Below are positions 49,296 through 57,983 of a DNA stretch of 64,000 nucleotides, one piece after another. Origin of the DNA: Suilimivivens sp963618065 (GTDB taxonomy: Bacteria > Bacillota > Clostridia > Lachnospirales > Lachnospiraceae); contig CAVERH010000005.1 in NCBI GenBank assembly GCA_963618065.1, positions 1-64,000 of the forward strand, given 5' to 3'. Position numbers and translations under genes: made by a program. The notes under the pieces are model-generated. The model searched no databases, was not told the DNA's origin, and was given only the letters and a program-made list of their open reading frames with translations. Positions within the stretch are counted from its first letter, which is position 1; each line of letters opens with the position of its first letter.

Positions 49296-50777
49296 ATGAG
49301 AGGAATTGATACCCAGGTACGCAAAAACCGCAGACGTATTTTTAAAGAAGTAGCGTCTCTTGCGTATCATTCAGAGAATCTGAAGGACGACATTGAGGCA
49401 CTGCCTTACAAAATTGTAGATTATGATGAATCCGAGTATCAGAGTATTTACAGAGAGCGTGCAATTGTCCGTGAAAGCATCCGTCTGGCAATGGGAATGT
49501 CCCTACGGCCGGAGAATGCACCGGTTCATCTGACACAGGGTCTGGAAGAAAGTAATATTGATGAAAAGTATTACGAGCCGCCTCTGATGCAGGTTATTCC
49601 GTCTGCATGTAATGCCTGTCCTGTTAACTGCTATATGGTTACGGATAAATGTATGGGCTGTGTGGCACATCCCTGTCGAGAGGTATGTCCGAGAGGCGCA
49701 ATTTCCATGAAGAACGGCAAGTCCGTTATCGATCAGGAGAAGTGCGTGAAGTGTGGGAAATGTAAGGCAATCTGTCCTTACGATGCGATTTCCCATCAGG
49801 TAAGACCGTGCCTTGACCACTGTGGCGTGAATGCAATCAAGAGTGATGATAAGGGACGGGCTGTGATTGATTCCAATTTATGTGTATCCTGCGGTCAGTG
49901 TATGGTAAGCTGCCCATTTGGTGCGATTGCGGACAAATCCCAGATCTTCCAGTTGATCCGTGCAATGCAGTCCGGCCGGAAGATTATTGCGCAGGTGGCG
50001 CCTGCCTTTGTTGGTCAGTTCGGACCGAAGGTAACACCGGATATGATTAAGACAGCCTTGAAGGAACTGGGCTTTTATGATGTATATGAAACCGCTATTG
50101 GTGCTGATATGGGTGCCATGGCAGAAGCAGAGAACTATGTGAAAGAAGTTGCCACAGGAGAATTACCGTTCCTTTTGACTTCCTGCTGTCCTTCCTGGTC
50201 CATGCTTGCGAAGAAGTTCTTCCCGGAAACGATTGATAAGATTTCCAACGAACTGACGCCTATGGTAGCAACCGCACGGAAGATCAAGGAAGATCATCCG
50301 GATGCCAGCGTGGTATTTATCGGACCCTGTGCATCGAAGAAGCTGGAAGCATCCAGAAGAACCGTCCGTTCTGACGTAGACTTTGTAATTACCTTTGAAG
50401 AATTGGTCGGTATGTTTGAAGCAAAGGGACTTCTTCCGGAAGCCGTGCAAGCGCAGGATCATATGAATGATGCAACCTCTGCGGGACGTGGTTATGGTGT
50501 TGCCGGTGGTGTTGCAAGTGCGATTGAAGGCTGTATTCGTGAGTATTATCCGGATGTGGAAGTGCATATTGAACATGCAGAGAGCCTTGCCGAATGTAAG
50601 AAGATGCTGATGCTTGCCAAAGCAGGCAAGAAGAACGGATGTCTGATTGAAGGTATGGCATGTCCCGGAGGCTGTGTTGCCGGTGCGGGAACCAATATTC
50701 CGATTCCGCAGGCGGTTAAGGAAGTTACCTCCTTCAAGAATGCGGCCGAGGAGAAGCTGCCTTCCAAGGAAGACTAA
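49296..50777 (+). CDS. [FeFe] hydrogenase, group B-like monomer
   Basis: 493 residues from ATG 49296. The N-terminal half is rich in cysteine (CNACPVNCYMVTDKCMGC, CVKCGKCKAICP, CVSCGQCMVSCP), forming several [4Fe-4S] clusters. The H-cluster motifs follow: LLTSCCPSW (L1), GPCASKKLEA (L2), EGMACPGGCVAGAG (L3). The L2/L3 form and single subunit fit group B, found in gut anaerobes. It evolves or senses H2, probably from ferredoxin. Maturases HydE/F/G are not in the window. It is preceded by the long repeat-containing gap. Confidence 0.9.
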   Translation: MRGIDTQVRKNRRRIFKEVASLAYHSENLKDDIEALPYKIVDYDESEYQSIYRERAIVRESIRLAMGMSLRPENAPVHLTQGLEESNIDEKYYEPPLMQVIPSACNACPVNCYMVTDKCMGCVAHPCREVCPRGAISMKNGKSVIDQEKCVKCGKCKAICPYDAISHQVRPCLDHCGVNAIKSDDKGRAVIDSNLCVSCGQCMVSCPFGAIADKSQIFQLIRAMQSGRKIIAQVAPAFVGQFGPKVTPDMIKTALKELGFYDVYETAIGADMGAMAEAENYVKEVATGELPFLLTSCCPSWSMLAKKFFPETIDKISNELTPMVATARKIKEDHPDASVVFIGPCASKKLEASRRTVRSDVDFVITFEELVGMFEAKGLLPEAVQAQDHMNDATSAGRGYGVAGGVASAIEGCIREYYPDVEVHIEHAESLAECKKMLMLAKAGKKNGCLIEGMACPGGCVAGAGTNIPIPQAVKEVTSFKNAAEEKLPSKED

Positions 50778-50870
50778 GAGGATTATAAAAATAACACAAC
50801 AGATTAGATGGCGTGACAAATTTCAGACATACAAGTATTTATCACGCTGGAAAGAAGAGGAAACAAGGAA

Positions 50871-52328
50871 ATGACGAAAATCAGAACAAGATTTGCACCC
50901 AGTCCGACAGGGAGAATGCATGTCGGAAATTTACGTTCTGCATTGTATGAGTTTTTGATTGCAAAGCATGACGGCGGAGACTTTATGCTTCGTATCGAGG
51001 ATACCGATCAGGAGCGTTTCGTAGAGGGTGCAGTCGATATCATTTATGATACGCTTGCCAAGGCAGGACTAAAGCATGATGAAGGTCCGGACAAGGATGG
51101 CGGCTATGGTCCTTATGTACAGAGCGAACGTATGAAAACAGGCATTTATATGAAGTATGCCAAGGAGCTGATTGATAAGGGAGAGGCGTATTACTGTTTC
51201 TGTGACAAGGAACGTCTTTCTACCTTGAAGACTGAGGTCGTAGAGGGCAAGGAAATCATGATTTATGATAAGCACTGCCTGCACCTTAGCAAAGAAGAAA
51301 TCGAGAAGAATCTGGCAGAGGGAAAGCCGTTTGTCATCCGTCAGAACATTCCGACCGAAGGAACAACCACATTCCACGATGAGCTGTATGGAGATATTAC
51401 CGTAGAGAATGCAGAACTGGATGATATGATTCTGATTAAGTCCGACGGTTATCCGACCTATAACTTTGCCAACGTGGTAGATGACCATACCATGAACATT
51501 ACCCATGTGGTACGTGGTAACGAATACCTGTCTTCCTCACCGAAGTATCAGCGTCTGTATGATGCGTTTGGCTGGGAGTCTCCGGTATACATTCACCTGC
51601 CGCTGATTACCGATGAAAATCATAAGAAGCTCTCTAAGAGAAGCGGACATTCTTCCTTTGAGGATCTGTTAGAGCAGGGATTCCTTCCGGAGGCTGTTGT
51701 AAATTATATTGCATTACTTGGCTGGAGTCCGGAAGACAACCGCGAGATTTTCTCGCTGGATGAGCTGATTAAGGAATTCGACTATCACAGAATTAATAAA
51801 TCTCCTTCCGTTTTTGACTATATGAAGCTGAAATGGATGAATGGAGAATACATTAAGGCCATGGACGATGATAAATTCTTTGAAATGGCAGAGCCGTATT
51901 TAAAGAGCACCATTACGAAGGATATGGATCTTCACAAGATTGCAGCCATGGTAAAGACGAGAATTGAAGTATTCCCGGACATCCCGGAGCTCATCGATTT
52001 CTTTGAGACGTTACCGGAATACGATCCGTCCATGTATGAGCACAAGAAGATGAAGACCAACAAGGAAACCTCTCTTGATGTGCTGCGCAAATTACTTCCT
52101 GTTTTTGAACAGCAGAAGGATTACAGCAACGATGCGCTGTATCAGCTTCTGACCGGATTTGCGGCGGAAAACGAATACAAGAACGGCTATGTTCTCTGGC
52201 CGGTTCGTACCGCAGTATCCGGCAAGCAGATGACTCCGGCAGGCGCAACAGAAATTATGGAGCTTCTTGGCAAAGAAGAGTCCCTTGCACGTATCAGAAA
52301 GGGAATTGAGCTTCTTGAGAACGCCTGA
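50871..52328 (+). CDS. gltX: Glutamyl-tRNA synthetase
   Basis: 485 residues. FAPSPTGRMHVGNLRSALYEFLIA carries the HIGH-type motif; MLRIEDTDQERFVEGA and KLSKRSGHSSFEDL (KMSKS loop) complete the class I core, and a helical anticodon-binding domain ends in LLGKEESLARIRKGIELL. It charges tRNA-Glu (and possibly tRNA-Gln, as in organisms with GatCAB). The gene end overlaps the helicase gene. Confidence 0.97.
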   Translation: MTKIRTRFAPSPTGRMHVGNLRSALYEFLIAKHDGGDFMLRIEDTDQERFVEGAVDIIYDTLAKAGLKHDEGPDKDGGYGPYVQSERMKTGIYMKYAKELIDKGEAYYCFCDKERLSTLKTEVVEGKEIMIYDKHCLHLSKEEIEKNLAEGKPFVIRQNIPTEGTTTFHDELYGDITVENAELDDMILIKSDGYPTYNFANVVDDHTMNITHVVRGNEYLSSSPKYQRLYDAFGWESPVYIHLPLITDENHKKLSKRSGHSSFEDLLEQGFLPEAVVNYIALLGWSPEDNREIFSLDELIKEFDYHRINKSPSVFDYMKLKWMNGEYIKAMDDDKFFEMAEPYLKSTITKDMDLHKIAAMVKTRIEVFPDIPELIDFFETLPEYDPSMYEHKKMKTNKETSLDVLRKLLPVFEQQKDYSNDALYQLLTGFAAENEYKNGYVLWPVRTAVSGKQMTPAGATEIMELLGKEESLARIRKGIELLENA

Positions 52329-54132
52329 TTTAAAGCAGTTAAAGGCAATTACCCACCATTCCGGACCGGCACTTGTACTGGCTGGCCCGGGAAGTGGCAA
52401 GACCTTTACGATTGTTCAACACATTCAATATCTGATTCACAATAAGAAGATTCCACCGGAAGAAATTCTTGTTGTGACCTTTTCCAAAGCGGCTGCCGTA
52501 GAGATGCAGACGCGGTATCTGGAATCTGCGGATTCCAATCCTTCCACAAATCCTGTTCGGTTTGGAACATTTCACAGTCTTGGTTATCAGATTTTAAGAT
52601 CCACAGGTCAATTCCGAAATTTTTCACTGATTACAGAAAAGCAGAAGTATCATCGTCTGGAGGTTATTCTCAAAAATGAAGGGCTTTCCTTGTTATGTAC
52701 CCATGATCAGGAAACCATCCTCTTAAATGCCCTTGCAGCAAGAAAAGCAGGCGGCAGGGAAAAGACATCCCTGGAACTGTTGGATGTGAATGCAGCAGAG
52801 TTCGATGCAGAAAAGCTGTTTGCCCTGTATCAGAGTGATCTGGAAGAAAGGAATCTGTTGGATTATGACGATCTGATTTTGAAGTGCAATGAACTTTTTC
52901 GGAAATCACCGGCAGCTTTAGAACGGTATCAGCAGCTTTTTACCCATATTCTGGTGGATGAATTTCAGGATATCAATGCGTCCCAGTACGAATTGATTAC
53001 ATTGCTTGCCCTGCCGCAGAAGGAGCTGTTCGTGGTTGGGGATGATGACCAGTCCATCTATGGGTTCCGGGGTTCCAGACCGGAATTTATGAGAGAATTT
53101 CTTCGGCAGTATACCGATGTGAAACGTTATGAGCTTACCTCTAACTACCGGAGCGGAGAACGGATTGTTGCACTTGGCCGCAAAATTATTGAACAGAATA
53201 AGGAACGGTTTTCGAAGGAATTTCTCCCAAAGAAAAGAGGAGGCGAAGTCTCGTTTCAGCATCTGAACACCCGGCGGGAAGAGGAAGAACTTCTGGTGCA
53301 GGATATCCGGAGAAATTCGATGGAGTGCCTTGATCAGACAGCGATCATTGTAAGGACGAATCTGGAGGCCAGACAGTATGAGGCACTTTTAAAAGAAAAA
53401 CAGCTTCCAACTGCCGGAAGCGTTAAGAAGGAACAGGGCGTTTTTCAATCGGAAACAGCGGAGGATCTGTATGCCTTCTTACGGTTTCTTTATGAGAAAG
53501 AACATCGGAAGGATTTCCTGCGTATTATGGACAAGCTGGAACCGGATCTGACACGGAAAGCGCTTATCTCAGAGATCGTAAGCAAAGAGGAGCTTATGCG
53601 TTATTACCGGAATCATGCGCAGATGCAGGTGCGGATCCAGAGACTGTTTTCGAAGCTTGCACTGGCGAAACGGCTGCAGGTTCATCTGGCGATCCAGCTA
53701 TTCCGAAATGAAATGGGATACGATTCTTATCTTAAGAAGAAAAGCAGAAGCTATGCGGAATACGAAGATCAGAAGAAAATGGCACAGACCATTCAGGAAG
53801 CCTTTGCGTCCTATCAGAGGACAAAACCGCTTGATGAATTTATTTCACAATGTCAGGAAAAGGAAAAGAAAAGTCCTGTGATAGAGCAGCAAAAGGGCAT
53901 CCATGTCCTGACCATGCATGCTTCGAAAGGACTGGAATTTCAGCATGTATATCTGCCGGATCTGAATGAAGGGATTATTCCACCGAAGGGTGTTGTTGAT
54001 ACAAAGCAGATCGAAGAAGAACGAAGGCTCCTGTACGTTGCCGTAACAAGAGCCCGTGAAAAGCTGTTCTTATATGAAACCAGAGAGCGGAACCGTAAAG
54101 TAACGCGGTTTCTTCAAAGGATTATTCCGTGA
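52306..54132 (+). CDS. UvrD/PcrA-like superfamily 1 helicase
   Basis: About 608 residues. Motifs: LKQLKAITHHSGPALVLAGPGSGKTFTIV (Q/I), VTFSKAAAVEM (Ia), DEFQDINASQYELI (II), VGDDDQSIYGFRGSRP (III), ELTSNYRSGERIV (IV), TMHASKGLEFQHVYLPDLNEGIIP (V), and RRLLYVAVTRAREKLFL (VI). All helicase motifs are present, but it is shorter than UvrD or PcrA. No ATG exists near the conserved start; TTG 52306 or 52315 are candidates, so the gene overlaps gltX by about 14-23 nt. Its stop overlaps the converging DUF1292 gene by 11 bp. Confidence 0.9.
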   Translation: MSFLRTPDLKQLKAITHHSGPALVLAGPGSGKTFTIVQHIQYLIHNKKIPPEEILVVTFSKAAAVEMQTRYLESADSNPSTNPVRFGTFHSLGYQILRSTGQFRNFSLITEKQKYHRLEVILKNEGLSLLCTHDQETILLNALAARKAGGREKTSLELLDVNAAEFDAEKLFALYQSDLEERNLLDYDDLILKCNELFRKSPAALERYQQLFTHILVDEFQDINASQYELITLLALPQKELFVVGDDDQSIYGFRGSRPEFMREFLRQYTDVKRYELTSNYRSGERIVALGRKIIEQNKERFSKEFLPKKRGGEVSFQHLNTRREEEELLVQDIRRNSMECLDQTAIIVRTNLEARQYEALLKEKQLPTAGSVKKEQGVFQSETAEDLYAFLRFLYEKEHRKDFLRIMDKLEPDLTRKALISEIVSKEELMRYYRNHAQMQVRIQRLFSKLALAKRLQVHLAIQLFRNEMGYDSYLKKKSRSYAEYEDQKKMAQTIQEAFASYQRTKPLDEFISQCQEKEKKSPVIEQQKGIHVLTMHASKGLEFQHVYLPDLNEGIIPPKGVVDTKQIEEERRLLYVAVTRAREKLFLYETRERNRKVTRFLQRIIP

Positions 54133-54445
54133 TTTCATCAAATTCCTGAGTATCCAGAAATTCATCAAATGCATCGGCAACGGCTTCGTATTCGTCATCG
54201 TCGTCAATATAATCAAGTACCGGTTCTTCGTTCGGATCGTCCTCGTTTTCGGAGTAACGATAGAACCAGACTTCTCCATCCTCGTTCTCTCCATTCTCAT
54301 CGAGAGGGAGCAGGGCGATATAATCCTGGTTATTTACGGTTAAGATGGTTACAATGGCACATTCCACGGAAGATCCGTCTTCCAGATCCAGAGTGACGGT
54401 CATTTCTTCATCGTTGCTTTCGGGCTGTTCAAAGGTCTGACTCAT
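54122..54445 (-). CDS. DUF1292 small acidic protein
   Basis: 107 residues, strongly acidic. MTVTLDLEDGSSVECAIVTILTVNNQDYIALLPL is the DUF1292 core (YrzB type); a long Asp/Glu tail follows. Members are often linked to yrrK-mltG or miaB genes in Firmicutes; the function is unknown. The minus-strand gene ends 11 bp inside the helicase gene, so the two transcripts overlap at their ends. Confidence 0.85.
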   Translation of the reverse strand: MSQTFEQPESNDEEMTVTLDLEDGSSVECAIVTILTVNNQDYIALLPLDENGENEDGEVWFYRYSENEDDPNEEPVLDYIDDDDEYEAVADAFDEFLDTQEFDEITE

Positions 54446-54547
54446 ATAATTTCTCCTTTCGGTTTTTTCTTTATTTTACAAGGCTTTGAGGTGATCTGCA
54501 AGAGTCTTCTAAGAAGTTTTTTACACAGGGAACGGGATTTGTGTTAG

Positions 54548-54617
54548 ACTATACATAACTTCATGAGCAAAACTTAAGCTGTGAAACAGCGGTTTTGCGA
54601 ATGGATTTATGTATAGT
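54548..54617 (+). repeat. Hairpin element B, complete form
   Basis: ACTATACATAA (54548-54558) pairs with TTATGTATAGT (54607-54617); TTCAT pairs with ATGGA; a GA/GA internal loop follows, then GCAAAAC/GTTTTGC (54567-54573 with 54592-54598) and GCTG/CAGC around TGAAA. It lies in the gap upstream of the GlgX-like gene. The upper hairpin is the same as at 39390 with compensating changes. Confidence 0.65.
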
Positions 54618-54647
54618 TCATAAATGGCTAAAATCAGGAGGAAAAGC

Positions 54648-56510
54648 ATGAGTAGTCTTGCTGTGACATATTTTAAACCGTATCAACCCGGAATTGAAAG
54701 AATCGTTTCGGGCTTTCGGTTTGCCCTGGTCAATAAGAAGAACGGCTGCGAAAGTGGAATCCTTCTTTATGATGATAAGAAACGGGAACAGCGGATGATC
54801 CCTTTAAGCGAAACAGGACGCAAGGGAGAACTGTTTGGCGTGGAGATCCGGGGAGAGGATCTGAATCAGCTTACCTATAATTTCTATGACGGGGATGAGG
54901 TTTATACCGATCCGTACGCACAGGGCGTTATGGGATTGGAGCATTTTGGAGGAAAAAGCGCCAGAGAACGAATGACTTATGGTGTTTTGAAAAAGCAGGA
55001 TTTTGACTGGGAGGAGGATGTGAATCCGGAGACTCCCTTTGAAGATACGATTCTTTACGGGATTCATGTAAGAGCCTTTACGAGGCATAAGTCTTCGAAT
55101 GTGGCACATCCCGGAACGTTTGAAGGAATCGTGGAGAAGATTCCTTATCTGAAACAGCTTGCCATTACGGCGGTTGAACTGATGCCCTGTTACGAATTTG
55201 ATGAAGCGAAGATCAAGCCTCTGTATTCTGACCACCGTAAACCGGAGGAAGCAAAACAGAAGGAAGAGGAAGGAAAGAAGGAAACACAGGACCGGCGTCT
55301 GAACTGCTGGGGCTTCCAGAAGGGCTTTTACTTTGCACCGAAGGCATCCTATAGTGCAGGAGACCCGGGTGTAAGCTTTAAAACTATGGTCCGGGAACTG
55401 CATAAGGCAGGAATCGAAGTGATGATGCATTTTTATTTTCCGGAGGATATTCCGCAGGGCTTTATGGTGGAGGTTCTGAAATTCTGGATGATGGAGTATC
55501 ATGTGGATGGATTCCGGATCAATGGCTTTCATCTTCCAGTGCGGATGCTTCTGGAAGAGCCGGTTTTGAAACGGAGCAAGCTGTGGCTTCCCTATCTGCC
55601 GGAGGAAGATCTGTCCTGCATCGAAGAGGATTCCTGTAAGCATGTGGCAGTGGACAATGGGAATTTCCGTAATGATATCCGCAGGTTTTTAAAGGGTGAT
55701 GAGGGGCTTGTGAATGACTTTATCCGTTATCAGCGCCGGAATCCGAAGGAATATGCGGTGATGAATGCCGTGTGCGATTATGACGGCTTCAGTCTCATGG
55801 ATCTGGTTTCCTATGACCGCAAGCACAATGAGGAAAACGGAGAAAACAACGCCGACGGAACCGATTACAATTACAGCTGGAACTGCGGCATCGAAGGAAC
55901 GACCCGGAAGAAAAACGTACTGTTACTGCGTAAGAAGCAGATCAAGAATGCCATTGCGTTTTTGATGCTCAGTCAGGGAACTCCGTTCTTATTCAGCGGG
56001 GATGAGTTTGGCAACAGCCGCCTCGGAAATAACAATGCCTATTGTCAGGACAATGAAGTCTTCTGGCTGCAGTGGAAAGAAAATACCCAGATGTTTCAGG
56101 AGCTCCTTTCCTTTACCCGGGACATGATTGCATTCCGGAAGCAGAATCCGATCATTCATATGAAAAAGGAGCTGAAGGTTATGGATTCACTGGGCTGCGG
56201 TTATCCGGACATTTCCTATCACGGAGCCGAAGCATGGCGCCCGGATTTAAGCTTTGTAAGCCGTCTTGTGAATATTTTTCTTTGCGGAAGGTATGCGAAT
56301 GAGGGTGATCCCTTCCTTTATCTGGCATATAATATGCACTGGGAGGCTCATAAGCTGGCACTTCCGAAGCTTCCGAAGACTCTTCGCTGGAAGAAAATCC
56401 TGTCAACCGGAGAAGCGGTAGAAAATAAAGCGTTGAAGGAAGCGGACGGCGGGCAGGTGATTGAAAGCCGGAGCATTGCCGTATATCAGACAGAAAGCAG
56501 TAGTAAGTAA
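54648..56510 (+). CDS. GlgX/isoamylase-like protein that has lost catalytic motifs
   Basis: 620 residues from ATG 54648 (AGGAGG). The fold is GlgX-like: PYAQGV, HVRAFT, TFEGIVEKIPYLKQL, NCWGFQKGFYFAPKASY, DYDGFSLMDLVSYDRKHNEENGENNADGTDYNYSWNCGIEG, LSQGTPFLFSGDEFGNSRLGNNNAYCQDN. But the region I DVVYNH motif is replaced by MMHFYFPED, and the nucleophile Asp of GFRFD is Asn292 (GFRIN). The usual glutamic acid region is unrecognisable. Asp379 of the transition-state motif is kept. It may bind alpha-glucans without cutting them. It begins a run with DUF5662. Confidence 0.8.
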   Translation: MSSLAVTYFKPYQPGIERIVSGFRFALVNKKNGCESGILLYDDKKREQRMIPLSETGRKGELFGVEIRGEDLNQLTYNFYDGDEVYTDPYAQGVMGLEHFGGKSARERMTYGVLKKQDFDWEEDVNPETPFEDTILYGIHVRAFTRHKSSNVAHPGTFEGIVEKIPYLKQLAITAVELMPCYEFDEAKIKPLYSDHRKPEEAKQKEEEGKKETQDRRLNCWGFQKGFYFAPKASYSAGDPGVSFKTMVRELHKAGIEVMMHFYFPEDIPQGFMVEVLKFWMMEYHVDGFRINGFHLPVRMLLEEPVLKRSKLWLPYLPEEDLSCIEEDSCKHVAVDNGNFRNDIRRFLKGDEGLVNDFIRYQRRNPKEYAVMNAVCDYDGFSLMDLVSYDRKHNEENGENNADGTDYNYSWNCGIEGTTRKKNVLLLRKKQIKNAIAFLMLSQGTPFLFSGDEFGNSRLGNNNAYCQDNEVFWLQWKENTQMFQELLSFTRDMIAFRKQNPIIHMKKELKVMDSLGCGYPDISYHGAEAWRPDLSFVSRLVNIFLCGRYANEGDPFLYLAYNMHWEAHKLALPKLPKTLRWKKILSTGEAVENKALKEADGGQVIESRSIAVYQTESSSK

Positions 56511-56511
56511 C

Positions 56512-57066
56512 ATGAACATCTGTAATATCTGGAAACATTTTAAAACGATCACATACCATAAGATTCTTGTGATGCAGGGCTGTTTTAAAATCGGCCTGTA
56601 TAAACAGGGACTTTTGCACGACCTGTCCAAATACAGTCCTTCGGAATTCTGGGTGGGCGTGAAATATTATCAGGGGACACAGAGCCCGAACAACGCAGAA
56701 CGCGAGGCTATCGGCTATTCGAGTGCATGGCTTCATCATAAAGGAAGGAACAAGCATCATTACGAATACTGGCTGGATTATACCGCAACCGGGAAACGGG
56801 GCGAAATCGTACCGGTTCCCATACCGGACCGTTATATTGCAGAGATGCTGGCAGACCGCATTGCGGCAAGTAAGGTCTACAGTGGAAAGAATTATACCGA
56901 TGATGCACCGTTGAAGTATTACCTTAAGGGCAGCGAACATGCACCTCTTCATCCCTATACGCGGGAAATCCTGGAGAGGTTTCTTTACATGCTGGCAGAA
57001 AAGGGTGAGAAGGAAACCTTTGCCTACATAAGAACGTTCCTGAAACAGAAGCATACTATGAAGTAG
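56512..57066 (+). CDS. DUF5662 protein
   Basis: 184 residues from ATG 56512, one base after the upstream stop. GLLHDLSKYSPSEFW and SSAWLHHKGRNKHHYEYWLDY carry clustered His/Asp residues that look like an HD-type metal site. I recognise the family only as DUF5662, frequent in Clostridia and phages. Reaction unknown. Confidence 0.8.
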   Translation: MNICNIWKHFKTITYHKILVMQGCFKIGLYKQGLLHDLSKYSPSEFWVGVKYYQGTQSPNNAEREAIGYSSAWLHHKGRNKHHYEYWLDYTATGKRGEIVPVPIPDRYIAEMLADRIAASKVYSGKNYTDDAPLKYYLKGSEHAPLHPYTREILERFLYMLAEKGEKETFAYIRTFLKQKHTMK

Positions 57067-57097
57067 AACCGTTGTGGTAAAAGGAGTTATTCCTATT

Positions 57098-57424
57098 ATG
57101 AATGGCAGCTGTTTACTGATTTTACTGATTTTGTGTGCGATGAACCGGTGCGGTGGAGAGTCTTCCTGCGAGAGCGGCAATTCCAGTTCCTGTGGCTGTG
57201 GAAACCAGAGTGTGATCCAGCCAAGAAGAGAGCGACAGGAGAATTCCCAGGGAGATTGCCGGAGGGAACAGGATTCCTGTGGCTGTGAAAACAGCCGGGA
57301 TGAGAGAACTTCTTCAGACTGCGGATGCCGGAAAGATCCGGAACCGTGCTTTGAACAGGTAAGACCGTTTATGCCTTATCCGAATTCCAATTCGAATTCC
57401 GGTTGCGGATGTGGAAAGAATTAA
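57098..57424 (+). CDS. Cysteine-rich small protein
   Basis: 108 residues from ATG 57098 (AAGGAG 11 nt upstream). After a short hydrophobic start (CLLILLILCAM) come repeated Cys-Gly-Cys groups (SCGCGN, SCGCEN, DCGCRK, GCGCGK) in a Ser/Asn/Arg/Glu-rich chain, about 15 cysteines in all. It could be a metal-binding or disulfide-linked spore or surface protein, similar in look to spore coat proteins. No family match. The pattern is regular enough to be a real gene. Confidence 0.6.
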   Translation: MNGSCLLILLILCAMNRCGGESSCESGNSSSCGCGNQSVIQPRRERQENSQGDCRREQDSCGCENSRDERTSSDCGCRKDPEPCFEQVRPFMPYPNSNSNSGCGCGKN

Positions 57425-57453
57425 ACAATTAAAATTAAACATTGAAAGCGAGC

Positions 57454-57502
57454 CCTCCATTTGATAAAATACTAGGATGGATATGTTATCATTTTATGGA
57501 GG
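57454..57502 (+). promoter_or_regulatory. RBS-masking hairpin ahead of gtrA
   Basis: CCTCC (57454-57458) and ATAAAAT (57464-57470) can pair with ATTTTAT (57491-57497) and GGAGG (57498-57502), the gtrA ribosome-binding site. TTGATA (57461) with TGTTAT (57484) is a weak promoter inside it. The layout mirrors spoIVA at 27003, but the evidence is weaker. Confidence 0.35.
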
Positions 57503-57507
57503 CGGAC

Positions 57508-57963
57508 ATGAAAAAATTATTAGAACAAATCATTAAGTTTGGAATCGTAGGAGTGATCTGCTTTATCATTGATTTTGCAATCACTACGATTCCAACTTAT
57601 TTTTTTGGACAGAACACGGTTTATATTTCGGCAGTATTCGGCTTTGTCATTTCCTGCATTGTCAATTATCTGCTGAGTATTAAGTATGTTTTTACCGAGA
57701 AAAAGGACATGGACAAGCGGAAGGAATTCATCGTATTTGTTGTTCTTTCAGCGGTTGGACTTGTGATTAATGAACTGATTATTTATCTGTGCCAGGATGT
57801 GATCTATGCAAATGTCGCATTCTTAAACGAGCTGATTCCGGACACTTTAATTGTACCGATCAGTAAGATTATTGCCACAGGCGTGGTTATGGTATACAAC
57901 TTTATTTCCAGAAAGATCTTTCTGGAAGGAAAAAAGACTAAGAAAGAAGATATGCAGGTGTAA
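57508..57963 (+). CDS. GtrA-family membrane protein
   Basis: 151 residues from ATG 57508, after GGAGG. Four membrane helices and the motif IKFGIVGVICFIIDFAIT plus SCIVNYLLSIKYVFTEK are typical of the GtrA/DPMS family. Members flip or help flip lipid-linked sugars in wall or O-antigen modification. No glycosyltransferase is adjacent. Confidence 0.9.
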   Translation: MKKLLEQIIKFGIVGVICFIIDFAITTIPTYFFGQNTVYISAVFGFVISCIVNYLLSIKYVFTEKKDMDKRKEFIVFVVLSAVGLVINELIIYLCQDVIYANVAFLNELIPDTLIVPISKIIATGVVMVYNFISRKIFLEGKKTKKEDMQV

Positions 57964-57983
57964 GACCTGTCTGAGGGTAACGT

